64,000 nt of DNA. It comes from Fibrobacter sp. GTDB lineage: Bacteria > Fibrobacterota > Fibrobacteria > Fibrobacterales > Fibrobacteraceae. Below the pieces are notes generated by a model. It was not told the origin of the DNA, made no database searches, and saw only the letters and a program-made list of their open reading frames with translations. The stretch covers positions 1-64,000 of the forward strand of contig JAKSIH010000012.1 of assembly GCA_024398935.1 (NCBI GenBank), in the 5' to 3' direction. Shown here piece after piece: positions 9,604-18,742 of the stretch (positions are counted from its first letter, which is position 1; each line of letters starts with the position of its first letter). The translations under genes and the position numbers were made by a program.

Positions 9604-10290
9604 TTAGACCTCCAGGGTATCAACGATGTTGATGATTTTTGTGACTGCCTCGATATAAAGGTTTACATTCTTCAGGAAGAGTTCCTTGTCCTTAAAGCTT
9701 TGAGGTGCTCTAAGTGCAGGATATTTGGAATAAATTTCTTCGTGGCTATTGGGATAGGTCTTGTTCAGCAGGTAGTGTACCCCGTACATGACCGGTAGCA
9801 TCGTGGCATTTGCCCTAACAAAGAATGCCAGTGGGTTTCGGTCTTCCTTGATATAGATGTAAGCCTGTCTCAGGTGGATCATGAGTCCGCGAAGTTCCCT
9901 TTCGCATTCCAGTCTCAGGTTGTTCATGTCGGGAGTGAAATTTGACAGAGGCTGTTCGCCCACGATAACCTGGTTTCGGTTGACTAGGTGAAGATATTCC
10001 AGGGGGAACACATCTCCGGAGGCGTTGATTTCCTCCTGGGTAAAAAAGTAGAGGAACTCCATGTTGGCTTTCTGCGCTTTTGGAAGTAGTTCCTGAAGCT
10101 TCTTGAGTTTTTCGATGGAATTGTCCTTAAGAATAAAACTGATTGTCCAGGGGGCGTTGATTGCATCATGGCCTTCCATAAGGCAGTCGCCCTGAAGAAA
10201 TGCAGAAACCAGGTTATCTCCTAGTGTGTCCTTCAGAAGTCTAGGCCACTCGGATGACTGAATTTCAGATATGCTAAGTTGTTTTTTCAT
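9604..10290 (-). CDS. Unknown protein in the lemA operon, possibly nucleotidyltransferase-like fold
   Basis: Protein of 228 residues starting MKKQLSISEIQ. This ATG is chosen because AAGGA lies 12 bases upstream; a TTG 33 bases further up would overlap the TPM gene. The N-terminal half (LGDNLVSAFLQGDCLMEGHD, then WTISFILKD) recalls the opening strand-turn of a nucleotidyltransferase fold, but the usual GS motif and paired catalytic aspartates are not evident, so enzymatic activity is doubtful. The C-terminal half is helical (RLECERELRGLMIHLRQAYIYI). No signal peptide or membrane helix is seen, so it should be cytoplasmic. Function unknown; its position between the TPM and LemA genes suggests a partner of that module. 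Confidence 0.75.
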   Translation of the reverse strand: MKKQLSISEIQSSEWPRLLKDTLGDNLVSAFLQGDCLMEGHDAINAPWTISFILKDNSIEKLKKLQELLPKAQKANMEFLYFFTQEEINASGDVFPLEYLHLVNRNQVIVGEQPLSNFTPDMNNLRLECERELRGLMIHLRQAYIYIKEDRNPLAFFVRANATMLPVMYGVHYLLNKTYPNSHEEIYSKYPALRAPQSFKDKELFLKNVNLYIEAVTKIINIVDTLEV

Positions 10291-10316
10291 AGTCTGCAAT
10301 TCCTTATTGTATGAAT

Positions 10317-11192
10317 TTACCAACTGCCGCTGGATCCGCCTCCACCGAATCCACCGCCACCAAAACCGCCTCCGAAACCGCTGCTTCGTCCGCCTCTGCT
10401 GCTTCCGCCGAAACCTCCGCCAAAGCTTCCGCCCCGGTTAATACTTCTGCCCAGGGAACTTCCTGCAGAGCCCGCTAGACCGCCAGTAACTGCGGATCCG
10501 AGACATCCTCGGCTCTTTGTCCCTCTAGATTTAAGTATGATGACGACGAATAGAACGAACAACCCAAACAGAATCATGCTGTATCCCGCATTGTTCTGTT
10601 TTTTATAGTTGATTGCATCGACTCCTAGGTTTACCTTTTTTTCCTTTGCGACGATTTCTGCGATGTCATAGGATAGGGCCAGGATTCCTTCGCCATACTT
10701 TTCCATCTTGAAAGCGGGAACGAGGTCCTTCTCCTGTAGCTTGTGAACCTGTAGGTCAGGAAGATAGCCTTCAGCTCCGAGGCCGACTTCTATACGAAAC
10801 CTGTGCTGCTTAAATGCAACCGTAATGAGAACGCCTTCATTGGTAGGTCCGCCAACGCCCCATTTACGAGCCAGGTCAAGAGAGTATTCTTCAATGGGAT
10901 AATTGCCGATGTCGTTGACGATAGCGACTGCAATGGCAACATTTGTTTTCCTGAAAAGCGAGTCGGAAAGTTCGCTGAACTTCTGAATTTCATCAGTAGT
11001 CATCAGCTTATTTTCGTCATGGACATAATTTAGGTGTTCTTCGACAATCTGGCCTTCGGCATTGTAGATAAAGGTACTGACCGGTTTGTCGGGAAGTTTT
11101 TCCGGTTCGACTGCTACGGCAAACGTAACGAAAAGAAACAGGAGGAGAAAAGCAATTCCTACAAAAGAGTTTATGCGCATTTGTCTTTTCAT
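10317..11192 (-). CDS. TPM-domain membrane protein (YgcG family)
   Basis: Protein of 291 residues with a signal peptide or first membrane helix (IAFLLLFLFVTFAVAV), a TPM domain at about 50-200 (VAIAVAIVNDIGNYPIEEYS, ARKWGVGG, EGVLITVAF, RIEVGLGAEGYLPD), a second membrane helix (MILFGLFVLFVVIIL) and a Gly/Ser-rich tail ending in GGGGSSGSW. This is the standard layout of YgcG-type TPM proteins, which face the periplasm. It starts 3 bases after the stop of the upstream gene, so translation is probably coupled. Function in the family is not firmly known; links to membrane protein quality control have been proposed. Confidence 0.88.
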   Translation of the reverse strand: MKRQMRINSFVGIAFLLLFLFVTFAVAVEPEKLPDKPVSTFIYNAEGQIVEEHLNYVHDENKLMTTDEIQKFSELSDSLFRKTNVAIAVAIVNDIGNYPIEEYSLDLARKWGVGGPTNEGVLITVAFKQHRFRIEVGLGAEGYLPDLQVHKLQEKDLVPAFKMEKYGEGILALSYDIAEIVAKEKKVNLGVDAINYKKQNNAGYSMILFGLFVLFVVIILKSRGTKSRGCLGSAVTGGLAGSAGSSLGRSINRGGSFGGGFGGSSRGGRSSGFGGGFGGGGFGGGGSSGSW

Positions 11193-11195
11193 TGC

Positions 11196-12401
11196 TTATT
11201 TACAGCTGTTTTCCAACTGCTTCTGCAACTTGGAAAAGTCTAGTTTGTTGATTGCACGTACCAGAGCGTCAACTTCGTTTTTCCCAGCTCCTTTGGGGGA
11301 TTCAGAAAAGAAAATTCCGTCACCGCGAAGTGTGATATTCATATAGTAGGAAACGAGATTACCCAGAGTGTTCTTTTCCTGAGCAGAAACCTGGACCGTT
11401 AAGGGAATCGCGTCACTCTTGTTGCTTGCAAAAATGGAATTTTTGGAAAGTCCGTTTTCGATAGCGTTGCAGATGTTTGCAACAGCGGTGCAACTCAGTT
11501 GAACGGAACACTTGGACTGGGATACGGTGTAGGGAATCTCAATACTGTTCTGGATTCCCGCGGCCTGCATGAACGATGCAGAGAGGTTTGGTTCAACCGT
11601 AATGATAAAGGGCCCGTTACTGATATTTACGTTTCGCAAGACGAATGTCGCGGTTCCCTTGTTCTGGGTTCTTCTTTCGGACAGGGGCTGGTAGTCCTGC
11701 TTTGCTACTAGCGGAAAATTGGGGAGTGGGCCGAACTCGTCTGAAACCTTGACTTCCCAAGGAGGCATTTCCGGTTTGGTCAGGGTAAACCTTTGTGTCG
11801 GTCCCTCAATCTTGATTTTTGAGAGTCTGTCAATAAGCAGGGTTTCGGTCTTGTCTATCGTATGACGAATCCTGTGGGAATCGTTTACGGGATAGATCCT
11901 GCCCAGCTGGTCCAATACTTTCTGGTGTTGTCTTAGGAGAGGTTTTGCTTTTTCTATGGCGCGAACAGCGTTGTAATAGAGACGGTCGTTGATAGCTTTC
12001 TGCGCAGCTTCTTCCTGTTCGGAAACCTCTTGCTGGATGGTACGGATTCTTAACTGCAGGTCGGCGGTGAACTCGTCTAGGTCTATGTTTACCGTAGCCT
12101 TGTAGCCCTTGTCCATCCTGACAGGGATGATTTGAAAGCCTTTTAGCTTTATGTCGCTAGAGACGCGGTTCTGCGCCTTGTAGCTTTGACTGAAGGAACT
12201 GTTGCCGTTGATGTCCGTTTCGCTTTTTTTTGATACCTGGTCCACGCTGACCTGGGAAGAGATCTGCTTGGCTACACCGGCGATGGCTGCGTTGTTTGCA
12301 TCTTCCTGCGAGACATTGGACGTCGCCGTATATGTAATGACACGGCCAGCAAGAGCCGGTCCGGCCATTAACAAACACAGCGCGAACAACTTCAGTTTCA
12401 T
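11196..12401 (-). CDS. Secreted LPP20-like protein
   Basis: The 401-residue protein has a cleavable signal peptide (MKLKLFALCLLMAGPALA) but no lipobox. Residues about 20-120 (YTATSNVSQEDANNAAIAGVAKQIS, ending in KATVNIDLDE) resemble the LPP20/FlgT N-terminal fold of surface lipoproteins. A helical stretch follows (QQEVSEQEEAAQKAINDRLYYNAVRAI), then a beta-rich C-terminal half with two cysteines close together (SKCSVQLSC). It lies in the middle of the lemA operon, 6 bp after the upstream stop. Assignment to LPP20 is by motif only. Confidence 0.7.
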   Translation of the reverse strand: MKLKLFALCLLMAGPALAGRVITYTATSNVSQEDANNAAIAGVAKQISSQVSVDQVSKKSETDINGNSSFSQSYKAQNRVSSDIKLKGFQIIPVRMDKGYKATVNIDLDEFTADLQLRIRTIQQEVSEQEEAAQKAINDRLYYNAVRAIEKAKPLLRQHQKVLDQLGRIYPVNDSHRIRHTIDKTETLLIDRLSKIKIEGPTQRFTLTKPEMPPWEVKVSDEFGPLPNFPLVAKQDYQPLSERRTQNKGTATFVLRNVNISNGPFIITVEPNLSASFMQAAGIQNSIEIPYTVSQSKCSVQLSCTAVANICNAIENGLSKNSIFASNKSDAIPLTVQVSAQEKNTLGNLVSYYMNITLRGDGIFFSESPKGAGKNEVDALVRAINKLDFSKLQKQLENSCK

Positions 12402-12407
12402 GGAAAG

Positions 12408-13463
12408 TTACTTGACGTCCATGATAATCAGTTTTTTGGTGAGATTAACCTTCTTGGTTTCGGCGAAGGACTTCAGGGCGCCACGGATTTCGCTATAGGC
12501 TGCCTGGGCGTCGTCAATCTTTTCTGCGTTAGCATACACAACCAAGTCGATTGTCTGGGGAGTAATGGTGTTTACGCGAACCTTGTTAAAGATGTTCTTC
12601 ATGCGCTTGACGATGTCGTCCTGAATATCTTCCAGCTGGCTGTCGGTGTATTCGCCCTTCAGGTTCATGATGACCTTGTAGGGGGTGCCGTTCTTCATAT
12701 CTTCTATCCAGTAGTTCTGGATCTTGGATTCCAGGCTGCCCATTGCCTTGCGGGCTGCGGTCTTCAGGTTGGCCTGCATGTCCTGCTGGGTAACACGTCC
12801 GTGGCTATCGACGAAGCTGCTCTGAGAGCCCAGCTGACGGGCGGTAGAGGTTTCGTAGGCGCTCAGTTCAACGATCACCTGGCCGTTTTCGTTCAGGGAG
12901 CCGGAGAACTTGATATAGACGTCGGCGCTGAGAGAAAGACTTGCAAGATAAGCCAGGTCATCATCGGTACCGGCGATGTCGTTCTGCATCTGGATTACAT
13001 TATCCAGTTCTGCACCGCCTTCCAGGGACTTTACTTCGTAGCCCTTCTTGGTAAGGTATTCCATAACGCCTTCCATTGCGGCACGGGCGTTGGGGTTGGA
13101 GGCGACCACTTCCTGGACGGAGGTGCCCTTGCCGTTTGGGGCGGGCATTACCATGACCACGGGCTTGGGCTGGTTGCTCAGGTCTACAGGAGACGGATCG
13201 CTATTTTCGGTAACGCGGACCTTGTTTTCGGGAGCCGCGGCAGATGCGTTGATGGACTGGCTCTTGGGGGCTGCCTCGGACTTCGCTGCGGGTGCTGCCT
13301 TTGCTCGGGGAGCCTCGTCTTCGTCAATTTCTGCGTAGGCTGCGCGAGCCTTCTGACGGGTTTCATTATTATTAGAAGTTGCCGGAGCAACGTTCTGACT
13401 GCTGGAGCAGGCTACACCTGCAACCATGATTGCACTGCAAAAGAGAAATTTTAAGCTTTTCAT
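12408..13463 (-). CDS. Lipoprotein, DUF6175-like
   Basis: First gene of the five-gene lemA operon. The start MKSLKFLFCSA gives a clean lipoprotein signal with lipobox VAGVAC, cysteine about residue 19. An alternative ATG 7 codons upstream is possible. A low-complexity Ala/Pro/Lys linker (about 25-100) precedes a folded part with KPVVMVMPAPNGKGTSVQEV and LTKKGYEVKSLEGGAELD, which resembles DUF6175 of Bacteroidetes/Fibrobacteres. An independent C-terminal domain ends KLIIMDVK. It should be membrane-anchored in the periplasm. Molecular role unknown. Confidence 0.72.
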   Translation of the reverse strand: MKSLKFLFCSAIMVAGVACSSSQNVAPATSNNNETRQKARAAYAEIDEDEAPRAKAAPAAKSEAAPKSQSINASAAAPENKVRVTENSDPSPVDLSNQPKPVVMVMPAPNGKGTSVQEVVASNPNARAAMEGVMEYLTKKGYEVKSLEGGAELDNVIQMQNDIAGTDDDLAYLASLSLSADVYIKFSGSLNENGQVIVELSAYETSTARQLGSQSSFVDSHGRVTQQDMQANLKTAARKAMGSLESKIQNYWIEDMKNGTPYKVIMNLKGEYTDSQLEDIQDDIVKRMKNIFNKVRVNTITPQTIDLVVYANAEKIDDAQAAYSEIRGALKSFAETKKVNLTKKLIIMDVK

Positions 13464-13612
13464 ACTTAAAAAATATCTAAACAAGTTTTTTTGGTCAAGT
13501 AGATGAGCGAAAATATGGGTGTAAAATCACTTTTTTTAGGGAAGAATGGAACATTACAAAAAAAGGCTATATATTTAAAAAAGAATTTACAAAAAGGGAT
13601 GCGAGGTTCTGG

Positions 13613-14257
13613 ATGAGCGAAAAATGGATTTGGTTACCTGATTGGGCGTCCGATTTAAGCCTGTGGGAAGATGACCTGGTCGATGTAAATCCCGACGGGG
13701 ACCACATGTTTGTCTCGTATGAGAAGATGACTTCCAATTTAGATGACCTCTATAGCATAGAGGGACTCGCATCTGCGTCACATGTGGTTGCCTGGGGAAT
13801 GGGCGCACTTGCCCTTCTAAAATGCGCTGACAGGCGTCCCGAAAAGCAAGACTGGACCCTCCTTTCTCCCTATGCGGATTTCTGTTCCGAGGAAAATAAC
13901 TGGAATCAGCAGAACCTGCTCTTTATTGCAAATCAGACAAAAACTTCCGTGGATCCTTTTCTTAATGCCTTTACTGAGCTTTTTGAAGAAGAATTCGGAG
14001 ACTGGGTCGATGAGTGGAAGGCCTCCGCCAAGAAAATGTCCCCGGAGGCGCTTGGTAAGGGGTTGGCCTATTTAGCTCAGAACCGGATTGAAAAGGAAAT
14101 CTCTTTTGACGGACCGGGAAAGACTAGCGTGCTTTTTGGACGGATGGATCGTGCAATCAAGCCTTCCATGACCCAGAAATTGAAGGACTTCCTTCCGGGG
14201 GCCAGCTTTAAGGAACGTCCCAAGGCGGGGCATTGGCCCCCCATGCTGTTATTCTAG
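13613..14257 (+). CDS. Alpha/beta hydrolase-like protein lacking the nucleophile serine
   Basis: Protein of 214 residues resembling BioH/BioG-type pimeloyl-ACP esterases: WLPDWASDLSLW at the first strand, a nucleophile elbow at 57-65, an Asp in FGRMDRAI and a final His in AGHWP. The elbow reads AWGMGA, so the GxSxG serine is Gly62 (codon GGA). With Asp and His kept but no serine, ordinary esterase activity is not expected. It could be an inactive relative or use another residue. No signal peptide. The stop codon overlaps the stop of lnt on the other strand (CTAG, 14254-14257). Confidence 0.75.
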   Translation: MSEKWIWLPDWASDLSLWEDDLVDVNPDGDHMFVSYEKMTSNLDDLYSIEGLASASHVVAWGMGALALLKCADRRPEKQDWTLLSPYADFCSEENNWNQQNLLFIANQTKTSVDPFLNAFTELFEEEFGDWVDEWKASAKKMSPEALGKGLAYLAQNRIEKEISFDGPGKTSVLFGRMDRAIKPSMTQKLKDFLPGASFKERPKAGHWPPMLLF

Positions 14258-16239
14258 AGCAGAATTTGTTTTTTCTGTCTTTGCGTCTGCACTTTGTAAA
14301 GAGCAAGGGAGAATAACAGATAAACTAGGAAAAACCAGAGAAGCGCAGTCTCTACAGAATCGCCAATGTGGCTGTACAGGGTGTCTCGCGTCTTGAGAGG
14401 CACCTTTCTTTGTATGACTGCGTCCACAAAGATTTCCGTATTCATGTCGTAGTGACCGTACTGGTCTATAAAGAGGGATACGCCTGAGTTGGCCAGTCGG
14501 GCTACGGGCATTCCGTTTTCAATGGCCCTGTAACGGATCAGGTTCATGTGCTGGTAGGGGGCTGTACTCTTGCCGAACCAGCCGTCGTTGGTTATGTTGA
14601 CCATAAGCCTTGAACCTGCGCGAATAGCCTCGCGAACCAGATCTCCAAAAATGGCATCGTAGCAGATATAAGGTGTCCACTGGAACTTCCCGTATACGGG
14701 AGTTTCCTTTCCGGGAACGAAGTCGCCTTCGCCAAGATCGACATAGTTCAGAATCGGGAAAATGTCATCAAAGGGAATGCGTTCGCTGAAAGGGACGAGA
14801 TGCTTCTTGATGTAACGTTGGGGGAAGCGAATGTCGTCCGGCGTGAAGAGGAATGCTGCATTGTAGATGTCAAAACGCCTGATTGACCCGGGGTCGTTTC
14901 GCTTGTAGTCCAAGGCTCCGGTAAGGATACTTGCATTCTTCTTGTTGGATACATTATGGAGTCGTCTGATAACACCTGGTTGACGCCGGATGTGGTCGGG
15001 GATGGCTGTTTCTGCAAGAACGATCAGGTCTGCCCCCGGTTTTACGCTGTCCTGGACCATGCCCAAAGTCTTGTTGACGATTCCCTCAAAACGCTCCTTG
15101 CTCCACTTGGCCCCTTGCTGGATACTTGGCTGCACCAAGGCTATGTTTGGGTTGCCTTCATGTTCTGCGTTGAAAAAGGGGGTTGCTTCCGGCTGGGAAA
15201 GAACGGCTGACCCCTGGATGAAAAGGACCGCGATGATGGAGAAGGGAATCGCTATACGTGGGGCTATTTTTCGGAGGAGCATGGTCCTGTTTCGGCAATC
15301 GGACTTTTGAATGGTGTCGAAGCCGAGTGCGACAACCTGGTTGGAAGCGATGACCAGCGCCGTATATCCAAAAATACCAATCCAGGGGAGTGCTTGAAGC
15401 AATGTCAGGTGGTTGCCGAATGCGTATCCCAGATGGCTCCACGGAAAGCTGAAGTCTCCACGGGTTCGGGTCATTTCGATGCCTGCATAAAAAACGGGGA
15501 AGATCCACAGGAGAACGCGGTGCCCCTTGATGGAAATATCCTTCACTAGAGTATAGACAAATCCGGCCAGGACGTTGTAGGCGCTGAAGTAGGCGATAAG
15601 GAGGAACAGCCCAAAAAGAATCAGGCCTGACGGGGCTGTCTCCACATTCATTACATTGTAGATCCAGTAGTAGTTGATGGTGTTGTAGAGAATGGCCGAC
15701 CAGAAGGTTGCAAACATGGCCTGGGCACGGCCGAATTTGTTCAGTACGATGAACCAGGGAACAAGCAGTAGCAGTGCTAACGGGCCCAGAGGAAGTGGGG
15801 GAAATGCTAGTGCGTACAGTCCCCAGGACAGAAGGGCAAGGAGAATCGCCTTTCGGGAGTCTCTTTCCTTAATGCGTCTGAAATTCCAGCGGACAAAGAG
15901 CGCTATCCAGAAAAGGCCTACGGGTAGAAATGTCGTTGCAATCTGAATTAGACCTGCATGTCCTGCTCCATTGTAGCTGGCCGTGTTGTAGTCCAGGGCC
16001 AAGAAGAAAAAAGACAGAAGGCTGTAGGTGTATAGGGCACGGACAAAGCCTTTTTTTATAGCGAAGAAAATGCAGAAGCCAAGGGCCAGCACGAAGGGCG
16101 CAAACTGCAGACTTTGGGTGTAAAGACCAGGAAGGTCGGGGCGCAGAACGAATGTCGCGATTTCCGCTAACAGAAGTATGGCGGTGTAAATCCAGTAGAT
16201 TCTGGGGAGAGTCCTTACATAATTAATGATTTTCTGCAT
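14254..16239 (-). CDS. lnt: Apolipoprotein N-acyltransferase
   Basis: Transfers an acyl chain to the N-terminal cysteine of lipoproteins in the inner membrane, the last lipoprotein maturation step. The 661-residue protein is longer than the roughly 510 of E. coli. It has multiple N-terminal membrane helices (about 1-330) and a nitrilase-like domain (about 360-610) with the catalytic triad in context: Glu in VLAETAIPD, Lys in YIKKHLVPFSE, Cys in YICYDAIFG, then NITNDGWFG and RYRAIENG. A final membrane helix precedes the C-terminus. Its ATG directly follows the rsmI stop (TAAATG), so the two are translated from one message. Many lipoproteins in this window are its likely substrates. Confidence 0.93.
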   Translation of the reverse strand: MQKIINYVRTLPRIYWIYTAILLLAEIATFVLRPDLPGLYTQSLQFAPFVLALGFCIFFAIKKGFVRALYTYSLLSFFFLALDYNTASYNGAGHAGLIQIATTFLPVGLFWIALFVRWNFRRIKERDSRKAILLALLSWGLYALAFPPLPLGPLALLLLVPWFIVLNKFGRAQAMFATFWSAILYNTINYYWIYNVMNVETAPSGLILFGLFLLIAYFSAYNVLAGFVYTLVKDISIKGHRVLLWIFPVFYAGIEMTRTRGDFSFPWSHLGYAFGNHLTLLQALPWIGIFGYTALVIASNQVVALGFDTIQKSDCRNRTMLLRKIAPRIAIPFSIIAVLFIQGSAVLSQPEATPFFNAEHEGNPNIALVQPSIQQGAKWSKERFEGIVNKTLGMVQDSVKPGADLIVLAETAIPDHIRRQPGVIRRLHNVSNKKNASILTGALDYKRNDPGSIRRFDIYNAAFLFTPDDIRFPQRYIKKHLVPFSERIPFDDIFPILNYVDLGEGDFVPGKETPVYGKFQWTPYICYDAIFGDLVREAIRAGSRLMVNITNDGWFGKSTAPYQHMNLIRYRAIENGMPVARLANSGVSLFIDQYGHYDMNTEIFVDAVIQRKVPLKTRDTLYSHIGDSVETALLWFFLVYLLFSLALYKVQTQRQKKQILL

Positions 16240-16926
16240 TTACAGTCCGCTCTTGTCCTGGGGGTTGAAAATGAGAACGAATTCTCCTTTGGGCGGATGA
16301 CTTTTAAAATGGGCGGAAATTTCTGTAGGGGTTCCGATCAGATGTTCTTCGAACTTCTTGGTCAGTTCTCGCATCAGGGCAATCTTTATATCTCCAAAGA
16401 CCAACTTGATTTCTTCCACGAACTTGTCAATGTTGTGGGGGCTGGCGTAGAAGATCTGGGTGGATTCCTCGTCCTTCAGCTTTTCCAGCAGGTGGATTCG
16501 CTGGGCACTTTTTTTGGGAGAAAAATACTGGAAGGTGAAGTGGTCTGTGGGCATGCCGCTGGATACGAGGGCGGTAATCATGGCGCAGGGACCCGGAATC
16601 GCGCGGACATCGATGCCTTCGCGGACGCATTCCCGAACCAGGTTGAATGCTGGGTCCGCCACACCGGGTGTGCCCGCGTCGCTAATGAGGGCGATGTCGC
16701 CTTCATTTTTTAAAAATTCCACATACTTCGGGGTCACCTTTTCCTTATTGAAGTCGTGGTAGGCTTCCATAGGCGTCCCTATGTTGTAGGCGTCAAAAAG
16801 AAGTCGGGAATGACGGGTGTCTTCGGCGAGAACCAGAGGGACTTCCTTGAGGATGCGTACTGCACGGTAGGTGATGTCTTCCATGTTGCCGATAGGCGTT
16901 GCTACAATGTAGAGTGTGTGGGCCAT
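16240..16926 (-). CDS. rsmI: 16S rRNA (cytidine-1402-2'-O)-methyltransferase
   Basis: Methylates the ribose of C1402 in the ribosomal decoding centre using S-adenosylmethionine. The 228-residue protein shows the tetrapyrrole-methylase-type fold: YIVATPIGNMEDIT at the N-terminus, LAEDTRHSRLL, ALISDAGTPGVADPA and IPGPCAMITALVSSG. It is shorter than E. coli RsmI (286) because the C-terminal extension is missing; short versions are known in other phyla. Middle gene of a minus-strand operon, lipoprotein - rsmI - lnt. Confidence 0.93.
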   Translation of the reverse strand: MAHTLYIVATPIGNMEDITYRAVRILKEVPLVLAEDTRHSRLLFDAYNIGTPMEAYHDFNKEKVTPKYVEFLKNEGDIALISDAGTPGVADPAFNLVRECVREGIDVRAIPGPCAMITALVSSGMPTDHFTFQYFSPKKSAQRIHLLEKLKDEESTQIFYASPHNIDKFVEEIKLVFGDIKIALMRELTKKFEEHLIGTPTEISAHFKSHPPKGEFVLIFNPQDKSGL

Positions 16927-16939
16927 TTGAAAATCCAGT

Positions 16940-17506
16940 TTAGGACATGCCAGAATTGAGATCGCTATTGCGGTTTGACTTGAGTTCGTACCTTAGACGT
17001 TCCAGCAGTCTTTGGTGCATTGCCTCGGAAGCCTCGTTCACCAGGTCTGCACGGAGCTTTCCGTACCAGAAGGCCTTGACCTTTTCAAACTCATCGAATT
17101 CCGCCTTGTAGGTAAGGCTCCCGTTGCAGAATATTCGGACCGTCATGTGATAATTCCAGGTCTCGTTGATGGGCATTGCGGGCCATAAAGGGAAAATGGT
17201 GAGAGGTGTATACCAGGCTGCATTCACGGAGTCGGGTAGAACCCGGGCTTCGATGTCTACATTGCCGCGGCAACTTTCCATGGGGTAGGAAACAGTGTCC
17301 ACTGCTGCTGTATAGGCTCGCTGAAGCTGGACATCGAGGGGATGACTTTCTCCATTGAACAGGATATGGATCGGCTCGAAGAATGGAATGACCTTGGGAT
17401 AATCAATCTGGTTGAGACGGGTCAGGTCCATAGAACAGGATGCGAGAAGAAACAGAGCGGCGGCGACCGCCGAAAAAGCCCCGATTTTTTTTTCTTTGCT
17501 AAACAT
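16940..17506 (-). CDS. Hypothetical lipoprotein
   Basis: Protein of 188 residues with a lipoprotein signal: charged start MFSKEKKIG, hydrophobic stretch, lipobox LLASC (cysteine about 24). The mature part is beta-rich (YPMESCRGNVDIEARVLPD, NYHMTVRIFCNG) and ends in a charged helix (EASEAMHQRLLERLRYEL). Size, operon with lnt and closeness to lpxH would suit an LptE-like or other outer-membrane assembly lipoprotein, but no diagnostic motif is visible, so the function is left open. Divergent from lpxH with a 39-bp gap. Confidence 0.7.
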   Translation of the reverse strand: MFSKEKKIGAFSAVAAALFLLASCSMDLTRLNQIDYPKVIPFFEPIHILFNGESHPLDVQLQRAYTAAVDTVSYPMESCRGNVDIEARVLPDSVNAAWYTPLTIFPLWPAMPINETWNYHMTVRIFCNGSLTYKAEFDEFEKVKAFWYGKLRADLVNEASEAMHQRLLERLRYELKSNRNSDLNSGMS

Positions 17507-17545
17507 CTTTCATAAAATAGCAAAAGATTTTTTTAGATTGGAGTT

Positions 17546-18271
17546 ATGAACCGCAAAGCCGTCTTTATTTCTGACGCTCATCTGGGCGTGAACCCTCCGG
17601 GATCTATTGCAGATCGCGAAAAACGCCTTGTCCATTTTTTGGATTCTCTGAGAGGCTCTGTGTCCCATGTCGTGATTGTGGGGGATCTTTTTGAATTTTG
17701 GTATGAATATAATGACTATGTCTGCCGAAATCATTTCGATCTTTTCTTTTCCATGAAACAGCTGGTGGATTCTGGAACGGAAGTGCATCTTTTGCAGGGA
17801 AATCATGATTTTGCCTATGGGGATTTTTTCCCAAAGTCTTTGGGGGTTCGGGTCCATAAGCAGGTGGTTCTGGAAATTCAGGGAAAGCGCTTTTTTTTCA
17901 GGCATGGTGATGGCGTTGCAAAATCCGACTGCGGATATCGCCTGTTCCGAAAAATTCTGGATTTTCCGTTAAATCGATTTCTATTCAAGCAGGTTCACCC
18001 GGACTGGGGGATGGCTCTTGCCCGTTTCGTTGGGAAAAGCAGCAGGAAGGTGGGCGAAGACCGCCTTATCAACATGGATGAATACCTGCAGTGGGCAAAT
18101 TCCATGCTGAAAAGGGAAAAATGCGATTACTGTATTTTCGGACATACCCATCTTTCCGGCATCTGGAATGTGAAAAGCGGGGTTGCGGCATCCTCGGGCG
18201 AGTGGATAAAAAAACTCACCTATCTCCAGATGGAGAAAGGTGAGTTAAGCTTGAAACAGCTGGATCTCTAG
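17546..18271 (+). CDS. lpxH: UDP-2,3-diacylglucosamine diphosphatase
   Basis: Hydrolyses UDP-2,3-diacylglucosamine to lipid X and UMP in lipid A synthesis, at the inner membrane. The 241-residue protein shows all metallophosphoesterase motifs: FISDAHLG, VGDLFEFW, LQGNHD, RHGDG and FGHTHLSGIW, plus the LpxH-type cap region with HPDWGMALAR. The ribosome binding site TTGGAG lies before the ATG. It indicates that this organism makes lipid A by a recognisable pathway. Confidence 0.9.
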   Translation: MNRKAVFISDAHLGVNPPGSIADREKRLVHFLDSLRGSVSHVVIVGDLFEFWYEYNDYVCRNHFDLFFSMKQLVDSGTEVHLLQGNHDFAYGDFFPKSLGVRVHKQVVLEIQGKRFFFRHGDGVAKSDCGYRLFRKILDFPLNRFLFKQVHPDWGMALARFVGKSSRKVGEDRLINMDEYLQWANSMLKREKCDYCIFGHTHLSGIWNVKSGVAASSGEWIKKLTYLQMEKGELSLKQLDL

Positions 18272-18274
18272 AGA

Positions 18275-18721
18275 TTACTTGTCCAGGTTGTCCGCGTCGT
18301 TAATGCGGCTCTCTGTGGAAGTCTTTACCTTTTTTCCGGCGTTCTCGCCCCAGATGGCAGCGACAACATCTGTGTTGGAAATGGTTTCCCAGATGTCTTC
18401 AACCCAGCACCAGTGGTGCTTCTTGCCTTTTTCGTCGGTCACTTCCCAGTTTGCCACAGAGAAAGTAATCTTTTCGGGTTCTTTCTGGAAGCCGTCGTCA
18501 TAGGTTTTTTCTGCAGAATCCGGTTCTACCGTAATTGTCCATGCCCTGCCGTTGGTCTTTTTGTAGATGAATACATTCAAAACCAGCAGAAGCATGAAAA
18601 ATATCGGGGCCACTTTAAGATTTTTCTTCGTTAGAAGGAAAATCGTAATCAATAGCAGCAGTACACTGACCGCAGCCAAATTGTAGTGTGTGGGATAGAA
18701 AACCTTGAATACTTCCAACAT
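18275..18721 (-). CDS. Hypothetical two-helix membrane protein
   Basis: Protein of 148 residues with two close N-terminal membrane helices (about 15-31 and 38-53), then a soluble domain with a Trp-rich motif (KKHHWCWVEDIWETI). No family recognised. The start lies 21 bp after the stop of the upstream gene on the same strand, so the two are probably co-transcribed. Convergent with lpxH, with only 3 bp between. Confidence 0.65.
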   Translation of the reverse strand: MLEVFKVFYPTHYNLAAVSVLLLLITIFLLTKKNLKVAPIFFMLLLVLNVFIYKKTNGRAWTITVEPDSAEKTYDDGFQKEPEKITFSVANWEVTDEKGKKHHWCWVEDIWETISNTDVVAAIWGENAGKKVKTSTESRINDADNLDK

Positions 18722-18742
18722 TTGAGAACCTCCAGAGTAAGG

